Positions 18,229 through 28,114 are shown, counted from the first letter of the stretch. The stretch: 64,000 nt of DNA from Candidatus Uhrbacteria bacterium (GCA_016222815.1 JACRQE010000003.1:327248-391247); one strand, 5' to 3'. Numbers and translations: made by a program. The notes: generated by a model not told the origin, from the sequence alone.

Positions 18229-20862
18229 ATGATTCCCCAAAATTTCACTACCAAATCGCAAGAAGCTATTCAACGGTCGCACCAGATTGCCCAAGGTCTC
18301 GGCATACAGGCTGTCGAACCCGTGCATCTGCTGGCGGCGCTGCTTGAACAGGAGGGAAGTGTCGTCCCCTCCCTCATGAATAAGCTTCAGGTGGATTCTG
18401 CGGCTCTCTTGTCCGATCTTGACCAAATCTCAACACAATCACCACGCGTCCAAGGAGGAGCTGGCGGGGTCGGAGAGATTTATTTGTCTCAAGACTTGGT
18501 TCGTGTATTCGTCTCCGCTGAAAAAGCCGCGCGCTATTTCAAGGACGAATACATCTCCACCGAACATCTTCTCCTGGGTTTATGCGAAAGTCGTGATGAA
18601 GTCGGTAGCGTCCTCAACCGCCACGGCGTGACCACAGATTCGATTCTGAAAGCGCTCAAGGACGTCCGTGGCAGTGCCAAAGTGGATAGTATAGAACCCG
18701 AGACTAAATACCAAGCCCTGGAAAAATATGCCAAGAACCTGACCGAGCTTGCCCGCCAAGAAAAGCTCGACCCAGTCATCGGCCGCGACGAAGAGATCCG
18801 CCGCGTCATGCAAGTCCTCACGCGCCGCAAAAAGAACAATCCGGTGCTCATCGGCGAAGCCGGTACTGGCAAGACGGCCATTGTCGAAGGGTTAGCCCAG
18901 CGCATAACTTCCGGCGATGTTCCCGAGTCCCTGAAAAACCGCGAAATCGTGGCTTTGGACGTCGGTTCACTCGTCGCCGGCACCAAGTTCCGCGGTGAGT
19001 TCGAAGAGCGGCTCAAGGCCGTGGTCAAGGAAGTCGAGAAGTCAAACGGAAAAATCATCCTGTTCATCGACGAACTCCATACTTTGGTCGGAGCCGGAGC
19101 TTCGGGCGAAGGTGGTTCCATGGATGCCTCAAACCTTCTGAAACCCGCTTTGGCGCGCGGCGAACTTCGGGCTATCGGCGCCACGACCCTCAAGGAGTAT
19201 CAAAAATACATCGAACGCGATCCTGCGCTCGAGCGCCGTTTCCAGCCGGTCTTCGTAGATGAACCTTCTTTGGACGATACCATCGCCATCCTGCGAGGCA
19301 TCAAAGACAAATACGAGCTCCACTTCGGCATCCGCATCACGGACAACGCGTTGGTCTCGGCCGCCAAACTCTCCTCGCGTTATATCACCGACCGTTTCTT
19401 GCCGGATAAAGCCGTGGACCTCATCGATGAAGCTGCTTCAGCCCTCAAGATGCAGGTCGAATCCATGCCTGACGAACTCGACAAATTGAAACGCGAATTG
19501 ATGCGTCTGGAGATCGAAAAACGCGCTTTATCCAAAGAAGACGACAAGGAATCCAAACTCCGTCTTAAGGATCTTGAAAGGCATTTGGCCGAAGTCCAGG
19601 AGAAAGTCCACGAAATGGACCTGGCTTGGAACGCCGAAAAAGACATCCTCGAAGCCAATGCCGTACTCAAGCGCCAAATCGAGAAGTACAAGAGCGAAGC
19701 CGAAATCGCTGAACGCCAAGGCGATTTGGAAAAAGTCTCCGAGATTCGCTACGGCAAATTGCCCCAGACCCAAAAAGAACTTGAGCAAGGCGAAGCCAAG
19801 CTCAAGAAGCTCCAAGGCCAGCGCGGGCTTTTGCGCGATGCAGTGACCGAAGAAGATGTCGCCAAAGTCGTGGCCCGCTGGACCGGCATCCCTGTTTCAC
19901 GCATGTTGGTCAGCGAAGGTGAAAAGTTAGCCAAACTCGAAGATGAGCTCCATAAGCGCGTCATCGGACAGGACGAAGCCGTCAAGGCCATAGCAAACGC
20001 TTTGCGCCGTTCTCGCGCCGGTTTAAGCGATGAGAAGCGACCCATCGGTTCCTTCCTTTTCCTCGGTCCGACGGGTGTCGGCAAAACCGAACTCGCGAAA
20101 GCCTTGGCCCAGGCCATGTTTGATGACGAGGATGCCATCGTCCGTCTGGATATGAGCGAATACGCTGAACGCCACACGGTCGCCCGCATGGTCGGTTCCC
20201 CTCCCGGATACGTGGGTTATGATGAGGGCGGACAGCTCACGGAAAAAATCCGCCGCCGTCCATATTCCGTCGTGTTGCTCGACGAAATCGAAAAAGCGCA
20301 CCCCGAAGTCTTCAATACCCTGCTCCAAGTCCTGGACGATGGTCGTCTGACTGACGGCAAAGGCCGGACCGTATCCTTCCGGAACACCATCGTCATCATG
20401 ACCTCGAACATCGGTTCTGACCGCATTCTGGAATGGGGCGTCAAAGGCAACGAAATCGGATTCGTGGACAAGGATGAGAAAGAAGACCGCGATACGTCAC
20501 TACGTGCCCAGATCATGGACATGCTGAAAGACAACTTCCGTCCTGAATTCCTGAATCGGGTCGATGAGATCATTATGTTCAAGTCATTGACCCAGAAAGA
20601 CCTGCTCCAGATCGTGGATATCCAGCTCCAGATGGTATCTGATCGGCTCAAGGAAAAACGCATCACCGTCCAATTCACGGATAAAGCCAAAAAATTCCTC
20701 GTGGAAAAAGGTTATGACCCGGTCTACGGAGCGCGTCCGCTCAAGCGCACCATCCAGGACCAGGTTTTGGATGAACTCTCGCTCAAAATCGTCGAAGATA
20801 AGGTCAAAGAAGGCGACGGCATAACGATTGATGTCACTAAAGGGGAAATCGTATTCAAATAG
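18229..20862 (+). CDS. clpB: ClpB-type AAA+ disaggregase
   Basis: Hsp100 chaperone that, with the DnaK system, rescues aggregated protein. Architecture over 877 residues: N-domain repeats (1-150), first AAA+ module with GEAGTGKTA and [13 protein letters not shown], a middle coiled-coil (about 410-540, [16 protein letters not shown] onward), second AAA+ module with GPTGVGKTE and [15 protein letters not shown], and a C-terminal domain. The long middle domain and lack of a ClpP-binding loop favour ClpB over ClpC/A. It is monocistronic, under the CIRCE-like operator, and ends 4 nt before the convergent gene. Confidence 0.95.
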   Translation: MIPQNFTTKSQEAIQRSHQIAQGLGIQAVEPVHLLAALLEQEGSVVPSLMNKLQVDSAALLSDLDQISTQSPRVQGGAGGVGEIYLSQDLVRVFVSAEKAARYFKDEYISTEHLLLGLCESRDEVGSVLNRHGVTTDSILKALKDVRGSAKVDSIEPETKYQALEKYAKNLTELARQEKLDPVIGRDEEIRRVMQVLTRRKKNNPVLIGEAGTGKTAIVEGLAQRITSGDVPESLKNREIVALDVGSLVAGTKFRGEFEERLKAVVKEVEKSNGKIILFIDELHTLVGAGASGEGGSMDASNLLKPALARGELRAIGATTLKEYQKYIERDPALERRFQPVFVDEPSLDDTIAILRGIKDKYELHFGIRITDNALVSAAKLSSRYITDRFLPDKAVDLIDEAASALKMQVESMPDELDKLKRELMRLEIEKRALSKEDDKESKLRLKDLERHLAEVQEKVHEMDLAWNAEKDILEANAVLKRQIEKYKSEAEIAERQGDLEKVSEIRYGKLPQTQKELEQGEAKLKKLQGQRGLLRDAVTEEDVAKVVARWTGIPVSRMLVSEGEKLAKLEDELHKRVIGQDEAVKAIANALRRSRAGLSDEKRPIGSFLFLGPTGVGKTELAKALAQAMFDDEDAIVRLDMSEYAERHTVARMVGSPPGYVGYDEGGQLTEKIRRRPYSVVLLDEIEKAHPEVFNTLLQVLDDGRLTDGKGRTVSFRNTIVIMTSNIGSDRILEWGVKGNEIGFVDKDEKEDRDTSLRAQIMDMLKDNFRPEFLNRVDEIIMFKSLTQKDLLQIVDIQLQMVSDRLKEKRITVQFTDKAKKFLVEKGYDPVYGARPLKRTIQDQVLDELSLKIVEDKVKEGDGITIDVTKGEIVFK

Positions 20863-20866
20863 ATTG

Positions 20867-21307
20867 TCACGTCTCCCGCCTCGCCTCGCGCATGACGTTG
20901 CGCAGCCTTTTGCGTACCTGTTTCCTCTCATGGTGCCGCAGCTCCACGTCGATGCCGTAGAACTTTGCAGCTGCCGATAGCCAGGACCGCGTCCGGTGGA
21001 ACCAGGTGTACATTTCTTCACTGGTCAAAAAGATGCGTCCCCGTGCGATCAGGTCTATTTGTTTCAGGAAAGCGAGTTTGAGCACGTCATTCGCCAGTTT
21101 GCGTTTCTGTCCCGGTTTCGGCGCTTCATGCTCGCCTGCCTCGCTTTGGCATATCTCGATGGCTTCACGGACTTCGGCATGCCAGCCGTCGATTTCCACT
21201 CGGTAAGGCATTCCAGCATGTTCGAATTCGAAAATGTGCCCATGTTCAAAACCAGGCGGAAGTAGTTCCGCCTCGGCTTTGATCAGGAAGTCCGTATTTG
21301 ACACCAA
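20867..21307 (-). CDS. Hypothetical protein
   Basis: A 146-residue protein, not recognised. The N-terminal half has alternating acidic strands (GHIFEFEHAGMPYRVEID), the middle is charged and helical, and the C-terminus is strongly basic (HHERKQVRKRLRNVMREARR), which may contact nucleic acid or membrane. No signal peptide. It starts 3 nt after the YtxH gene stop and ends 4 nt from clpB on the opposite strand. Confidence 0.5.
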   Translation of the reverse strand: MVSNTDFLIKAEAELLPPGFEHGHIFEFEHAGMPYRVEIDGWHAEVREAIEICQSEAGEHEAPKPGQKRKLANDVLKLAFLKQIDLIARGRIFLTSEEMYTWFHRTRSWLSAAAKFYGIDVELRHHERKQVRKRLRNVMREARRET

Positions 21308-21310
21308 TTT

Positions 21311-21637
21311 TTATTTTGATTTCAACTGTCTTTCAATGGCTGACCATTTTTTCATCAAATACTTTTTGACTTCCGGGACTTCTTTCTTGGTTACGTCCTT
21401 GGTCTTCACGTAATAATCCGTGACCTTGTCGACCATGTCCTCATATTTGTCTTTGGACAAATCTTCGGCGTTTTTAAGCTCTTTCATGAGCTTGGTTTGC
21501 AAGGCTGCAGCTTTCTTCTCGACATCTTTCATCAACTCCTTGCCCTTTTTGCTCTGCACGAACAAACCGGTGGCCACGCCAATGATCGTACCGATGGCGA
21601 GCCCGAGTCCCAGGTGGGAAGACTTCTTCTCAGTCAT
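21311..21637 (-). CDS. YtxH-domain protein
   Basis: A 108-residue protein with one N-terminal membrane segment (LGLGLAIGTIIGVATGLFV) followed at once by QSKKGKELMKDVEKK, the YtxH signature, and a Lys/Glu-rich helix. YtxH proteins are small envelope proteins, stress-linked in Bacillus; the function here is unknown. It probably heads the pair with the 20867-21307 gene. Confidence 0.8.
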   Translation of the reverse strand: MTEKKSSHLGLGLAIGTIIGVATGLFVQSKKGKELMKDVEKKAAALQTKLMKELKNAEDLSKDKYEDMVDKVTDYYVKTKDVTKKEVPEVKKYLMKKWSAIERQLKSK

Positions 21638-21727
21638 ATGTAATATTGAACGCTGATTAGCGAATAATGAATTATGGTCGAATTATAGACTATTTTAAGG
21701 TTTGTAAATAGTTCGATGTTCTCAAGA

Positions 21728-23044
21728 CTAAGCTGTCAAGTATGATCTGGTCGCTACTTTCCCCTCTTCAACTCCCGGTTGGTCATAAGCGTTGATGCTA
21801 TAGAGGCGACCTGCTATCCCCGTCGCAATCTCAAAAAACATGAAGAGTGCGCCTATGGTTTTTGGCGAAATGTCCGCAACCACAATTCTACCGTTCGGCC
21901 GCTTATTCGCCGTCAGTGCGTCTGCCGTGCCTTTAAGTTCCGCCCTGATGATCCGCCCGAACTCCAAACCGGCCAAAAATTTCAGGTCACCGATAGTTTT
22001 GGCGTTATGCGGTACTTTTAGCCTTGAATCGAACCTGGTCACTTCGATGAAAGTCACCAGTTTATTGTTCGGACCCTCCATGTAAAGTTGGATCTGGGAA
22101 TGTTGGTCGGTGGCGCCAAGGGCCGCGATCGGCGTGGGTCCGACATGCACCACGTCACCGTCTGAATTGTATTTTTTCCCCAAACTTTCAGCCCAAATCT
22201 GGCGAAACCACCGCCCGAATTCCTGTAGTCTCGAGCTATAAGGCATCAAAACATGGATGTTTTGCCTGCGCTCGGTATCACCCAAGACGTGGAATAACGC
22301 AAACAGGCAGGCTGGATCTTTAGTCGCCTTATTTTTCACAAAGTCGTTTTTCACCGAATCAGCCCCTGACAGGATTTTCTTGATGTCGATGCCGGCGCAA
22401 GCCAAGGGAAAAAGGCCTACCGGCGTCAGGACCGAAAAGCGCCCTCCTATGTTTTTTGGTATCGGTAAAACGTCGTAGCCTTCTTTTTCCGCCAGTTTGC
22501 GGAGCGACCCCTCTTTCGCATCCGTGGTCGCCACGATATGCCTTGCCGCATCTTTCCTGCCGACTGTCTTCACCAACCGTTCCCTTGCCACCAGGAAAGC
22601 CGACATCGGCTCGATCGTCTCCCCTGATTTTGAGATGATGTTGATGAGGGTTTTGCTCCAATCGAGCCCGGCTAAGACGGTTTCCAGTTCATCCGGGTCA
22701 GTGTTTCCGCCCGCGAACACGAGTTTCATGCCATGTTTCGCCGTATGCGCCAACGCTTGGTGAGCAGCTCGAGCGCCCAAATCCGATCCTCCGATGCCCA
22801 AAACCAGGCATGTATCGAAGAGTTTTGATTTGCGTTCAGCGAGCTTGATTGTTTTTTCCGCCATCTTGGTCTCATCCGGGCACCCTAACCAGCCCTGTTT
22901 CTTCTTTCTGAAATCCTCCAAAAGTCCATGTTTCGCGGTCTCCAACCTCGTCGCTTCCCGTGTAAGCTCGTTTTTTGAAGCGCCGTGCAGACCGACAGCC
23001 TCGCGCAGCATGTTCTTGTGGTCGTATCTGATTGGTTTGGGCAT
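21728..23044 (-). CDS. pgi: Glucose-6-phosphate isomerase
   Basis: Interconverts glucose-6-phosphate and fructose-6-phosphate, the latter being the substrate of GlmS. The 438-residue protein carries VLGIGGSDLGARA, INIISKSGETIEPMSAF (phosphate loop), the catalytic segment GRFSVLTPVGLFPLACAGID, and the C-terminal EIATGIAGRLYSINAYDQPGVE with the catalytic Lys/Glu region. Length is typical of the short bacterial form. Last gene of the 26546-21728 operon, 28 nt after the acylphosphatase gene. Confidence 0.94.
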   Translation of the reverse strand: MPKPIRYDHKNMLREAVGLHGASKNELTREATRLETAKHGLLEDFRKKKQGWLGCPDETKMAEKTIKLAERKSKLFDTCLVLGIGGSDLGARAAHQALAHTAKHGMKLVFAGGNTDPDELETVLAGLDWSKTLINIISKSGETIEPMSAFLVARERLVKTVGRKDAARHIVATTDAKEGSLRKLAEKEGYDVLPIPKNIGGRFSVLTPVGLFPLACAGIDIKKILSGADSVKNDFVKNKATKDPACLFALFHVLGDTERRQNIHVLMPYSSRLQEFGRWFRQIWAESLGKKYNSDGDVVHVGPTPIAALGATDQHSQIQLYMEGPNNKLVTFIEVTRFDSRLKVPHNAKTIGDLKFLAGLEFGRIIRAELKGTADALTANKRPNGRIVVADISPKTIGALFMFFEIATGIAGRLYSINAYDQPGVEEGKVATRSYLTA

Positions 23045-23072
23045 AATGCTTGGTAATTATGGGGTGATATCG

Positions 23073-23345
23073 TTAACCCAGTATCTCGAAACCAGTATAG
23101 TTTTCCGTCGGTGCTTCTACAACCTCTGCCTCGTCCACCCTTGCTGACGTCGGTCCGATTTTGCACCAGTCAGAAAAAATCTCGAGTTCATCCGGTTCTC
23201 CTTCGACTTCGATCAGCAGAGTCCCGTCTGATTCGTTTTTGGCATATCCGCTCAAGCCCAGCTCTTCAGCCTTGGATTTTGCCGAATGGCGGAAAAATAC
23301 CCCCTGTACCATTCCGCTGATTTTGATGGTGTGGTGGCTCTGCAT
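23073..23345 (-). CDS. acyP: Acylphosphatase
   Basis: Small enzyme hydrolysing acyl phosphates. The 90-residue protein has the signature GMVQGVFFRHSAKSKAEELG with the phosphate-binding Arg and a conserved Asn later (YAKNESDGTLLIEVEG), normal size and order. It starts 3 nt after the YbhB-like gene stop. Confidence 0.93.
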   Translation of the reverse strand: MQSHHTIKISGMVQGVFFRHSAKSKAEELGLSGYAKNESDGTLLIEVEGEPDELEIFSDWCKIGPTSARVDEAEVVEAPTENYTGFEILG

Positions 23346-23348
23346 GGT

Positions 23349-23951
23349 TTAACGTCTGTAGCTGCTCTGCAGCTCGGCCTGATCCAAGACATGTCCGGAC
23401 ATGACTTGTTCTATCTCTTGCCTTGATGCACCTGCTTTCAGGTCGAGTATTATATCCAAAGCGTAAAGATGAAATATGTATCGATGCTGGCCGCTCGGTG
23501 GGCATGCACCGACGTACCCGGTCCTTCCTGCGCTGTTCCTTCCAGATAATCCAGGGGAATTCGTCAAATTTTTCGTCTGTGCCGGTAGATTGAAAACTAT
23601 CCAGTGATCAAAAGTCCCATTGGGCGCATCCGGGTCTTCCATGATGAGCACCAAACTCTGCGTTTCGCTCGGAGCATCGCTGAATTCAAGCGGCGGGTGC
23701 AGGCCAGCGCCGTCGCATGTGAATTCGACCGGCAGTTCCTCGTGATTTTTGAATGCTGGGCTTATGAGTTGCATAATGTTTGGTGTTTTCTGGTTTGGAT
23801 TTAATGCGTTCGGTAGCTGTTGTCCGATTATAGGCTTCGTTTCCGATGAAGGGGTATTGAAGCAACCGGCGCCAAAGATGACCGTTATCGCCGCCATGAA
23901 CGCGGAGGTCATGAAGGGCGAAATTATCCTTTGGCGATTCAGCGATGGCAT
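23349..23951 (-). CDS. YbhB/YbcL-family (PEBP-like) lipoprotein
   Basis: Member of the phosphatidylethanolamine-binding / Raf-kinase-inhibitor-like family. The 200-residue protein has an N-terminal lipoprotein-like signal (AAITVIFGAGCFN) and then the family core: FTCDGAGLHPPLEF, LVLIMEDPDAPNGTFDHWIVFNLP, and GYVGACPPSGQHRYIFHLYALD, with the conserved His/Asp pocket. A lipoprotein form suggests an exported location. It overlaps the end of rsmE by 13 nt. The ligand is unknown. Confidence 0.88.
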   Translation of the reverse strand: MPSLNRQRIISPFMTSAFMAAITVIFGAGCFNTPSSETKPIIGQQLPNALNPNQKTPNIMQLISPAFKNHEELPVEFTCDGAGLHPPLEFSDAPSETQSLVLIMEDPDAPNGTFDHWIVFNLPAQTKNLTNSPGLSGRNSAGRTGYVGACPPSGQHRYIFHLYALDIILDLKAGASRQEIEQVMSGHVLDQAELQSSYRR

Positions 23952-24643
23952 ATGATATAAGAGACGATGATGGCCGCCGTTTCACCGCGCAGCATTTGGG
24001 GGCCCAGACCAGCGAGTTTGAACCCCGCACCCAGAGCCAAATTCCTTTCCTCATCGGTCCAACCGCCTTCAGGCCCGACCCATCCGGCGACATGTGTTGC
24101 CGTAGTCAGTTCTGTGACGGACTTCAAATCACGACCTGTCGCATCGAAGAAGATATTCAGCCGTTCCTCTTCAGCTTTCTCGATTGCTGTGGCCAGTTTT
24201 ATCGGGTCGGCGATTTCAGGAATTCTTCCCCGGCCAGAAAGTTCCGCTGCTTCCTGTGCTATCTTCGCCAATCTTTCATGTTTTATGTCGGTTTTTATCG
24301 TCCTGGCTGTGATGATTGGGATGACTTTTGAAATGCCGACTTCCGTCGCCTTTTGGACCACCAGTTCGAAATTTTCGCGCTTCAGGATGGCGCAGTATAT
24401 TTCTGCATCAACCGGCGACTCTGCCGTATTTTTCAATTTCTCAACCACTTTGACGTCTACCCCTTTTTTACCGACTTCCGTTATTGTGCATAAAGCATCA
24501 TTCATGTGTCCATCGCACAAAAAAATCTCCTCATTCCGTTTCAGTTTGAGTACGTTGTTTATCTGATGGATAGTGTCGGAATCCTTGATCGTCAAACGGT
24601 CTGCCCCAAAATCATAACTGCCGATGAATCGATGGATTTTCAT
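23939..24643 (-). CDS. rsmE: RsmE, 16S rRNA (uracil-1498-N3)-methyltransferase
   Basis: SPOUT-family methyltransferase of U1498 in 16S rRNA. The 234-residue protein shows MKIHRFIG at the start, QINNVLKLKRNEEI, QKATEVGISKVIPI, the SAM knot WVGPEGGWTDEE and the final GPQMLRGETAAI loop. The final loop is strongly diagnostic. It overlaps the methyltransferase upstream by 4 nt. Confidence 0.95.
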   Translation of the reverse strand: MKIHRFIGSYDFGADRLTIKDSDTIHQINNVLKLKRNEEIFLCDGHMNDALCTITEVGKKGVDVKVVEKLKNTAESPVDAEIYCAILKRENFELVVQKATEVGISKVIPIITARTIKTDIKHERLAKIAQEAAELSGRGRIPEIADPIKLATAIEKAEEERLNIFFDATGRDLKSVTELTTATHVAGWVGPEGGWTDEERNLALGAGFKLAGLGPQMLRGETAAIIVSYIICHR

Positions 24644-25458
24644 AGACTTTTCACAGCCTCAAGGTACATGAATAACGGAATCTCTCTTCTTGATGAATTC
24701 TCCGCATTCGCTCTCGGCCCAGAATCGCTGGTCTTGTTCGATGCCCACTCCTCGACATTCCTGACCTGAAAACCTGCCGACCTTAGCCATTTGAAATATG
24801 TCTGGAGCGGTCTATGGTACGAAAACGTGACTTCGCTCGAGTTCGAACCGGGATGCATCTGGATTTCGCTTTTGAATTCCGAAAGATACCTGTCAACTCT
24901 CCGGTACTGCACGCCATCCTGATCATCCCAGCCCCAACTGCTGTGTGTCGGGATGCGGAAAGCAGGATGGTTCAAAACCAGGAATAATGAGCCGTTTGGC
25001 ACCAAGACTCTCTCACACGCTTTAAAGACCTCATCTGGATTATGGATATTCTGGATTGCTAAAACGCTGATCACTTTATCGAACGACCCATCCTCGAATG
25101 CATCTAATTCATGCGCCGGTGAAACTTGATAATCAATCTTCAGGCTTGGCGACATGATTTTCGCTTTTGCGATGAGTTCCGGTGAAATATCAACTCCGCA
25201 TACCCTCGCTCCCGCAAGCGCGAATTCTCGACTGAAGAACCCTTGTCCGCATGCTAGATCCAGAATCTTTTCACCCTTTTTCGGAGCTACCAGTCTCTTC
25301 AGGTTCGGCAATATCAAATCGCTTTGGTATGTCCCTCCTTGCTCCAACAGGACGTTATACCAATCCGCGGATTTCCCCCACGAAGTTTTACGCGTCACCG
25401 GCCTTCTGCCGCGTCCATCATTCGGACGTTGGTTAAAGGATTTGTTCATCGGAATCAA
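24640..25458 (-). CDS. Class I SAM-dependent methyltransferase
   Basis: A 272-residue Rossmann-fold methyltransferase. Motif I is ILDLACGQGFFSREFA, motif II GVDISPELIAKAK, and the later FDKVISVLAIQNI and LVLNHPAFRIP segments fit the UbiE/Methyltransf_11 group. A region near residues 170-215 contains WGWDDQDGVQYRRVDRYLSEF, as in small-molecule methyltransferases. Substrate unknown. It overlaps both neighbours by 4 nt. Confidence 0.82.
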   Translation of the reverse strand: MIPMNKSFNQRPNDGRGRRPVTRKTSWGKSADWYNVLLEQGGTYQSDLILPNLKRLVAPKKGEKILDLACGQGFFSREFALAGARVCGVDISPELIAKAKIMSPSLKIDYQVSPAHELDAFEDGSFDKVISVLAIQNIHNPDEVFKACERVLVPNGSLFLVLNHPAFRIPTHSSWGWDDQDGVQYRRVDRYLSEFKSEIQMHPGSNSSEVTFSYHRPLQTYFKWLRSAGFQVRNVEEWASNKTSDSGPRANAENSSRREIPLFMYLEAVKSL

Positions 25459-26546
25459 GGACAGCAGTAAATTTCCAAAAATGTTTTTACGACATTCGTA
25501 TATATTTCAATCGAATCAATATCGACCCATTCGTTTTTTCCGTGATGACCTTCTCCCTTAGGCTGGCTCAAGATGACCGGAATGCCTAAAGATGTGAAGA
25601 ATCGGGCATCAGAAGAGCCATAGTCTAGCGCAAATTGAGGTTTCAGCCCGTTTATGCGCATAGCCTGCTGGTAGGCTTTTACTACAGCGTGTTCGCTGTT
25701 TACATACACCAGTGGCTCATTCAACAACTGCTCAATTTTGATATCTTTTTCGATTTTTCCCTTGATCATTTCGACAATTTTCTTAGGTTCGTCTTTTTCC
25801 GTGAACCTTATGTCGCAGACGGCAGAGGCGTATTCTGCGACACGGTTATTGGCGGATCCGCCCTCGATATGCCCTATATTGCACGTCGATATCCAATGAT
25901 CGTTAGGATGGTCTTCGTGTGGTGTGAAACAGGATAAAACTGCCGTAACCGCTTCAGTCAGCTTGACTATCGCGTTATCCCCTAACCAAGGCACCGATCC
26001 GTGTGCCGCTTTGCCCTTGGCCGTCAATTTGAGCCACATTGCGCCTTTCTCCTTTTGGACAATCTTGTTCGGTGCCTTTCCGCCATCCGGCAAGATTACG
26101 GCGCTGGCGCTATAACCGTTGTCTATCAGGAATTTCGTGCCGTCAAATCCGCCGATTTCTTCGTCTCCCGTCAGCATCAAACCTACGCTAGCGCTCATCT
26201 TGGCCCGTTCTTTCATGATTGCCATCAGGACGGCAATGCCGCTTTTCATGTCTAAAGCCCCTCGGCCATAGATACGCCCAGATTTTTCATATGGTTTGAA
26301 TTGATGATCCTCCCCGTCAACTACGTCGAGGTGTCCAGCAAGGAATACTTTAGGGATTTTTTCGCCGTGCGTTACGACAATTGAATTCACTCCGTTGTGC
26401 ACGAATCGTTTAACCTTCAAGTTTGTGCCCTTGAAATACCTTTCTACGTAGTCAAAACAGTGGCTGAGTTCGCTCGGTCGGTTCAAAGTCGTCCTGAACT
26501 TGATCAAATCCTTGGTCAATTTAACCATCTTTTGTAGTTCGTTCAT
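25455..26546 (-). CDS. M20-family metallopeptidase
   Basis: Dizinc peptidase/deacylase of the ArgE/DapE/carboxypeptidase G2 family, 363 residues. Metal and catalytic motifs: FLAGHLDVVDG (His, Asp), GRGALDMKSG (bridging Asp), LTGDEEIGGFDG (catalytic Glu) and a late ligand region SQPKGEGHHGKNEWVD. The central dimerisation domain (HGSVPWLGDN) is present. Substrate specificity cannot be assigned. It heads the six-gene operon to pgi and has an extended -10 box exactly 7 nt before the ATG. Confidence 0.9.
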   Translation of the reverse strand: MNELQKMVKLTKDLIKFRTTLNRPSELSHCFDYVERYFKGTNLKVKRFVHNGVNSIVVTHGEKIPKVFLAGHLDVVDGEDHQFKPYEKSGRIYGRGALDMKSGIAVLMAIMKERAKMSASVGLMLTGDEEIGGFDGTKFLIDNGYSASAVILPDGGKAPNKIVQKEKGAMWLKLTAKGKAAHGSVPWLGDNAIVKLTEAVTAVLSCFTPHEDHPNDHWISTCNIGHIEGGSANNRVAEYASAVCDIRFTEKDEPKKIVEMIKGKIEKDIKIEQLLNEPLVYVNSEHAVVKAYQQAMRINGLKPQFALDYGSSDARFFTSLGIPVILSQPKGEGHHGKNEWVDIDSIEIYTNVVKTFLEIYCCP

Positions 26547-26553
26547 GACGCTA

Positions 26554-26562
26554 ATGATAGCA
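26554..26562 (-). promoter_or_regulatory. Extended -10 of the M20-to-pgi operon
   Basis: TGC-TATCAT on the minus strand, 7 nt before the ATG at 26546, so transcription should begin at or next to the start codon. Confidence 0.55.
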
Positions 26563-26587
26563 CAATATTGGGCTAATGTAAGAAAAG

Positions 26588-26610
26588 AGGGGACGGCGAT
26601 GCCGTCCCCT
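26588..26610 (-). terminator. Terminator of the ATP-grasp gene
   Basis: Ten-bp stem AGGGGACGGC/GCCGTCCCCT around a 3-nt loop, followed on the minus strand by CTTTTCTT. Confidence 0.75.
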
Positions 26611-26619
26611 CAAAGAAGT

Positions 26620-28002
26620 TCAGAGCGGGAGCTCTGATGCAAGCTGATGCATGCCGGCGTTGAGTTCCAGGGCATGTCTGGTGGTCTCGGCCAATGCGAC
26701 ATAACCCATGGATCCACCCGCTGGCGGGATAGCTACGATGACACCTTCGCCGCGGCCAGGATCCCAGTCCAGGCCGAGGTCCTGCATCACCTTAAGCACC
26801 AGGCCGAACGTCGCCCTTTTGTCGAGCTTCAAAGCGTCGTTCGAAAGCGTCACCACGCCGTGGACATTGTCAGGGCGCAGCCGTCGCTTGATTTCGTTCA
26901 CGTGGATCATCCCGCCGTAGCGGAAATTGCTTTCGAACGCCACCAGGGAGCTGTCCTCGAGGACTCCCCAATCGATTCCGCAATAGCCGTACCCGCCGCG
27001 TTTGCGGACATGTTCGGCATACACCCTGGACATGCATATCATCTCGTCAAGCAGGACGTGGCGCAATCCGGACGGGGCGAAAGAGCCGATGTAGCACGTT
27101 TCCTTGATGATTTGAGTCGAATGGGAGACCAGACGCACGCCCTGCGGAAGGATGCGCATCATGGTGGCCGGAGACTGCTTGACCTTGAGGACGGTTTCGA
27201 CCAGTACCGTGCCATTTGCCCAGATTTCGACCGGATTCATGCGCGGTACGATAAACTCCTCCAGCGTATTGCATTCGGCTAGCGCCAGCATCTGCTTCGT
27301 GACCAGGATGTTTCCCAGCCCCCCGGCGCCCAGGGCTTGGCGCAGCATGACGGCCCCATGACGCCTGAATATTTCATCCGCCGCCTGGCAGACTTCCTTG
27401 ATACCCCTGGCATGGACTGAATTCGGCACCGGGATGCCGATTTTCTGGCAGACGTTCTGGAAGATTGCCTTGTCGTTCAGCTCGGCCACCCGGTTCTTGG
27501 ACACGCTCTCCTGCGTCATTCCTGCGACTTTCAAGCCGGTGGCTTTTGCCAGCTCGAACACCTTGGGGTGCTGGATGAACGGCGTGATGCTCCAGCGTCG
27601 TCGGTGGCCTTCGCGGGCGATGTCGGCCAAGAGCTGCTTATCCTCCAGGATATTGTCCAGAAGCGACAAAGGCTTAGAGGTGTCCGTGTAGCGAGAGCGC
27701 GGCACGAAAGTCATAGGCTTGAATCCGTACAGACCGCGGAAGTACTCCTCGTAGTCTGTCGGAAGCTGTTCGTACAGGATTGCCGCGTCGCCAGACTTGA
27801 GGTAGTGGACCGCCCGAGGGGCGACATCCACGCACTTTTGGGCGAGCTTGCCCACCGCCTGACCTGCCATGGTGATGGCGTCATCGATATTGGTCACGAT
27901 GATGCCGTTGTCGTAGTTGCCCACGAACAACTGGCTTTGCTCGCCTTCTTCTTGGCTACCGGTCATCGTTTCCGACTCTGCTGTCATCAGATGAGCCTGC
28001 AT
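26620..28002 (-). CDS. ATP-grasp domain ligase of unknown product
   Basis: A 460-residue protein; the ATG at 28002 is chosen because AAGGAG lies 6 nt upstream. The N-terminal third (LFVGNYDNGIIVTNIDD onward) resembles a pre-ATP-grasp alpha/beta domain. The middle has the ATP-grasp features NDKAIFQNVCQKIGIPVP, AVMLRQALGAGGLGNILV and YGYCGIDWGVLEDSSLVAFE with a following NFRYGG (metal-binding Glu/Asn). A C-terminal domain of about 100 residues is not recognised. Family members form amide or peptide bonds; the substrate here is unknown. It is monocistronic with a 200-nt structured leader and a strong terminator, unlike any other gene in the window. Confidence 0.72.
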   Translation of the reverse strand: MQAHLMTAESETMTGSQEEGEQSQLFVGNYDNGIIVTNIDDAITMAGQAVGKLAQKCVDVAPRAVHYLKSGDAAILYEQLPTDYEEYFRGLYGFKPMTFVPRSRYTDTSKPLSLLDNILEDKQLLADIAREGHRRRWSITPFIQHPKVFELAKATGLKVAGMTQESVSKNRVAELNDKAIFQNVCQKIGIPVPNSVHARGIKEVCQAADEIFRRHGAVMLRQALGAGGLGNILVTKQMLALAECNTLEEFIVPRMNPVEIWANGTVLVETVLKVKQSPATMMRILPQGVRLVSHSTQIIKETCYIGSFAPSGLRHVLLDEMICMSRVYAEHVRKRGGYGYCGIDWGVLEDSSLVAFESNFRYGGMIHVNEIKRRLRPDNVHGVVTLSNDALKLDKRATFGLVLKVMQDLGLDWDPGRGEGVIVAIPPAGGSMGYVALAETTRHALELNAGMHQLASELPL

Positions 28003-28089
28003 CACTGTCTCCTTTGGCAAAGGACGTCCCCTCTTCGGGGCAGATCGTCAGCCAATTAAATTCGCTGACGGTCCGCGCCGAAAAAACAA

Positions 28090-28114
28090 CAGCCACCGCG
28101 TTTTGCGGTGGCTG
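28090..28114 (-). terminator. Leader terminator (attenuator) of the ATP-grasp gene
   Basis: Ten-bp perfect stem CAGCCACCGC/GCGGTGGCTG, then a run of six T on the minus strand. It lies between the predicted promoter (28211-28239) and the gene (28002). An upstream copy of GCGGTGGC (28148-28155) can pair with the 5' arm instead. It may also end transcripts from the SIMPL gene at 28249. Confidence 0.75.
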
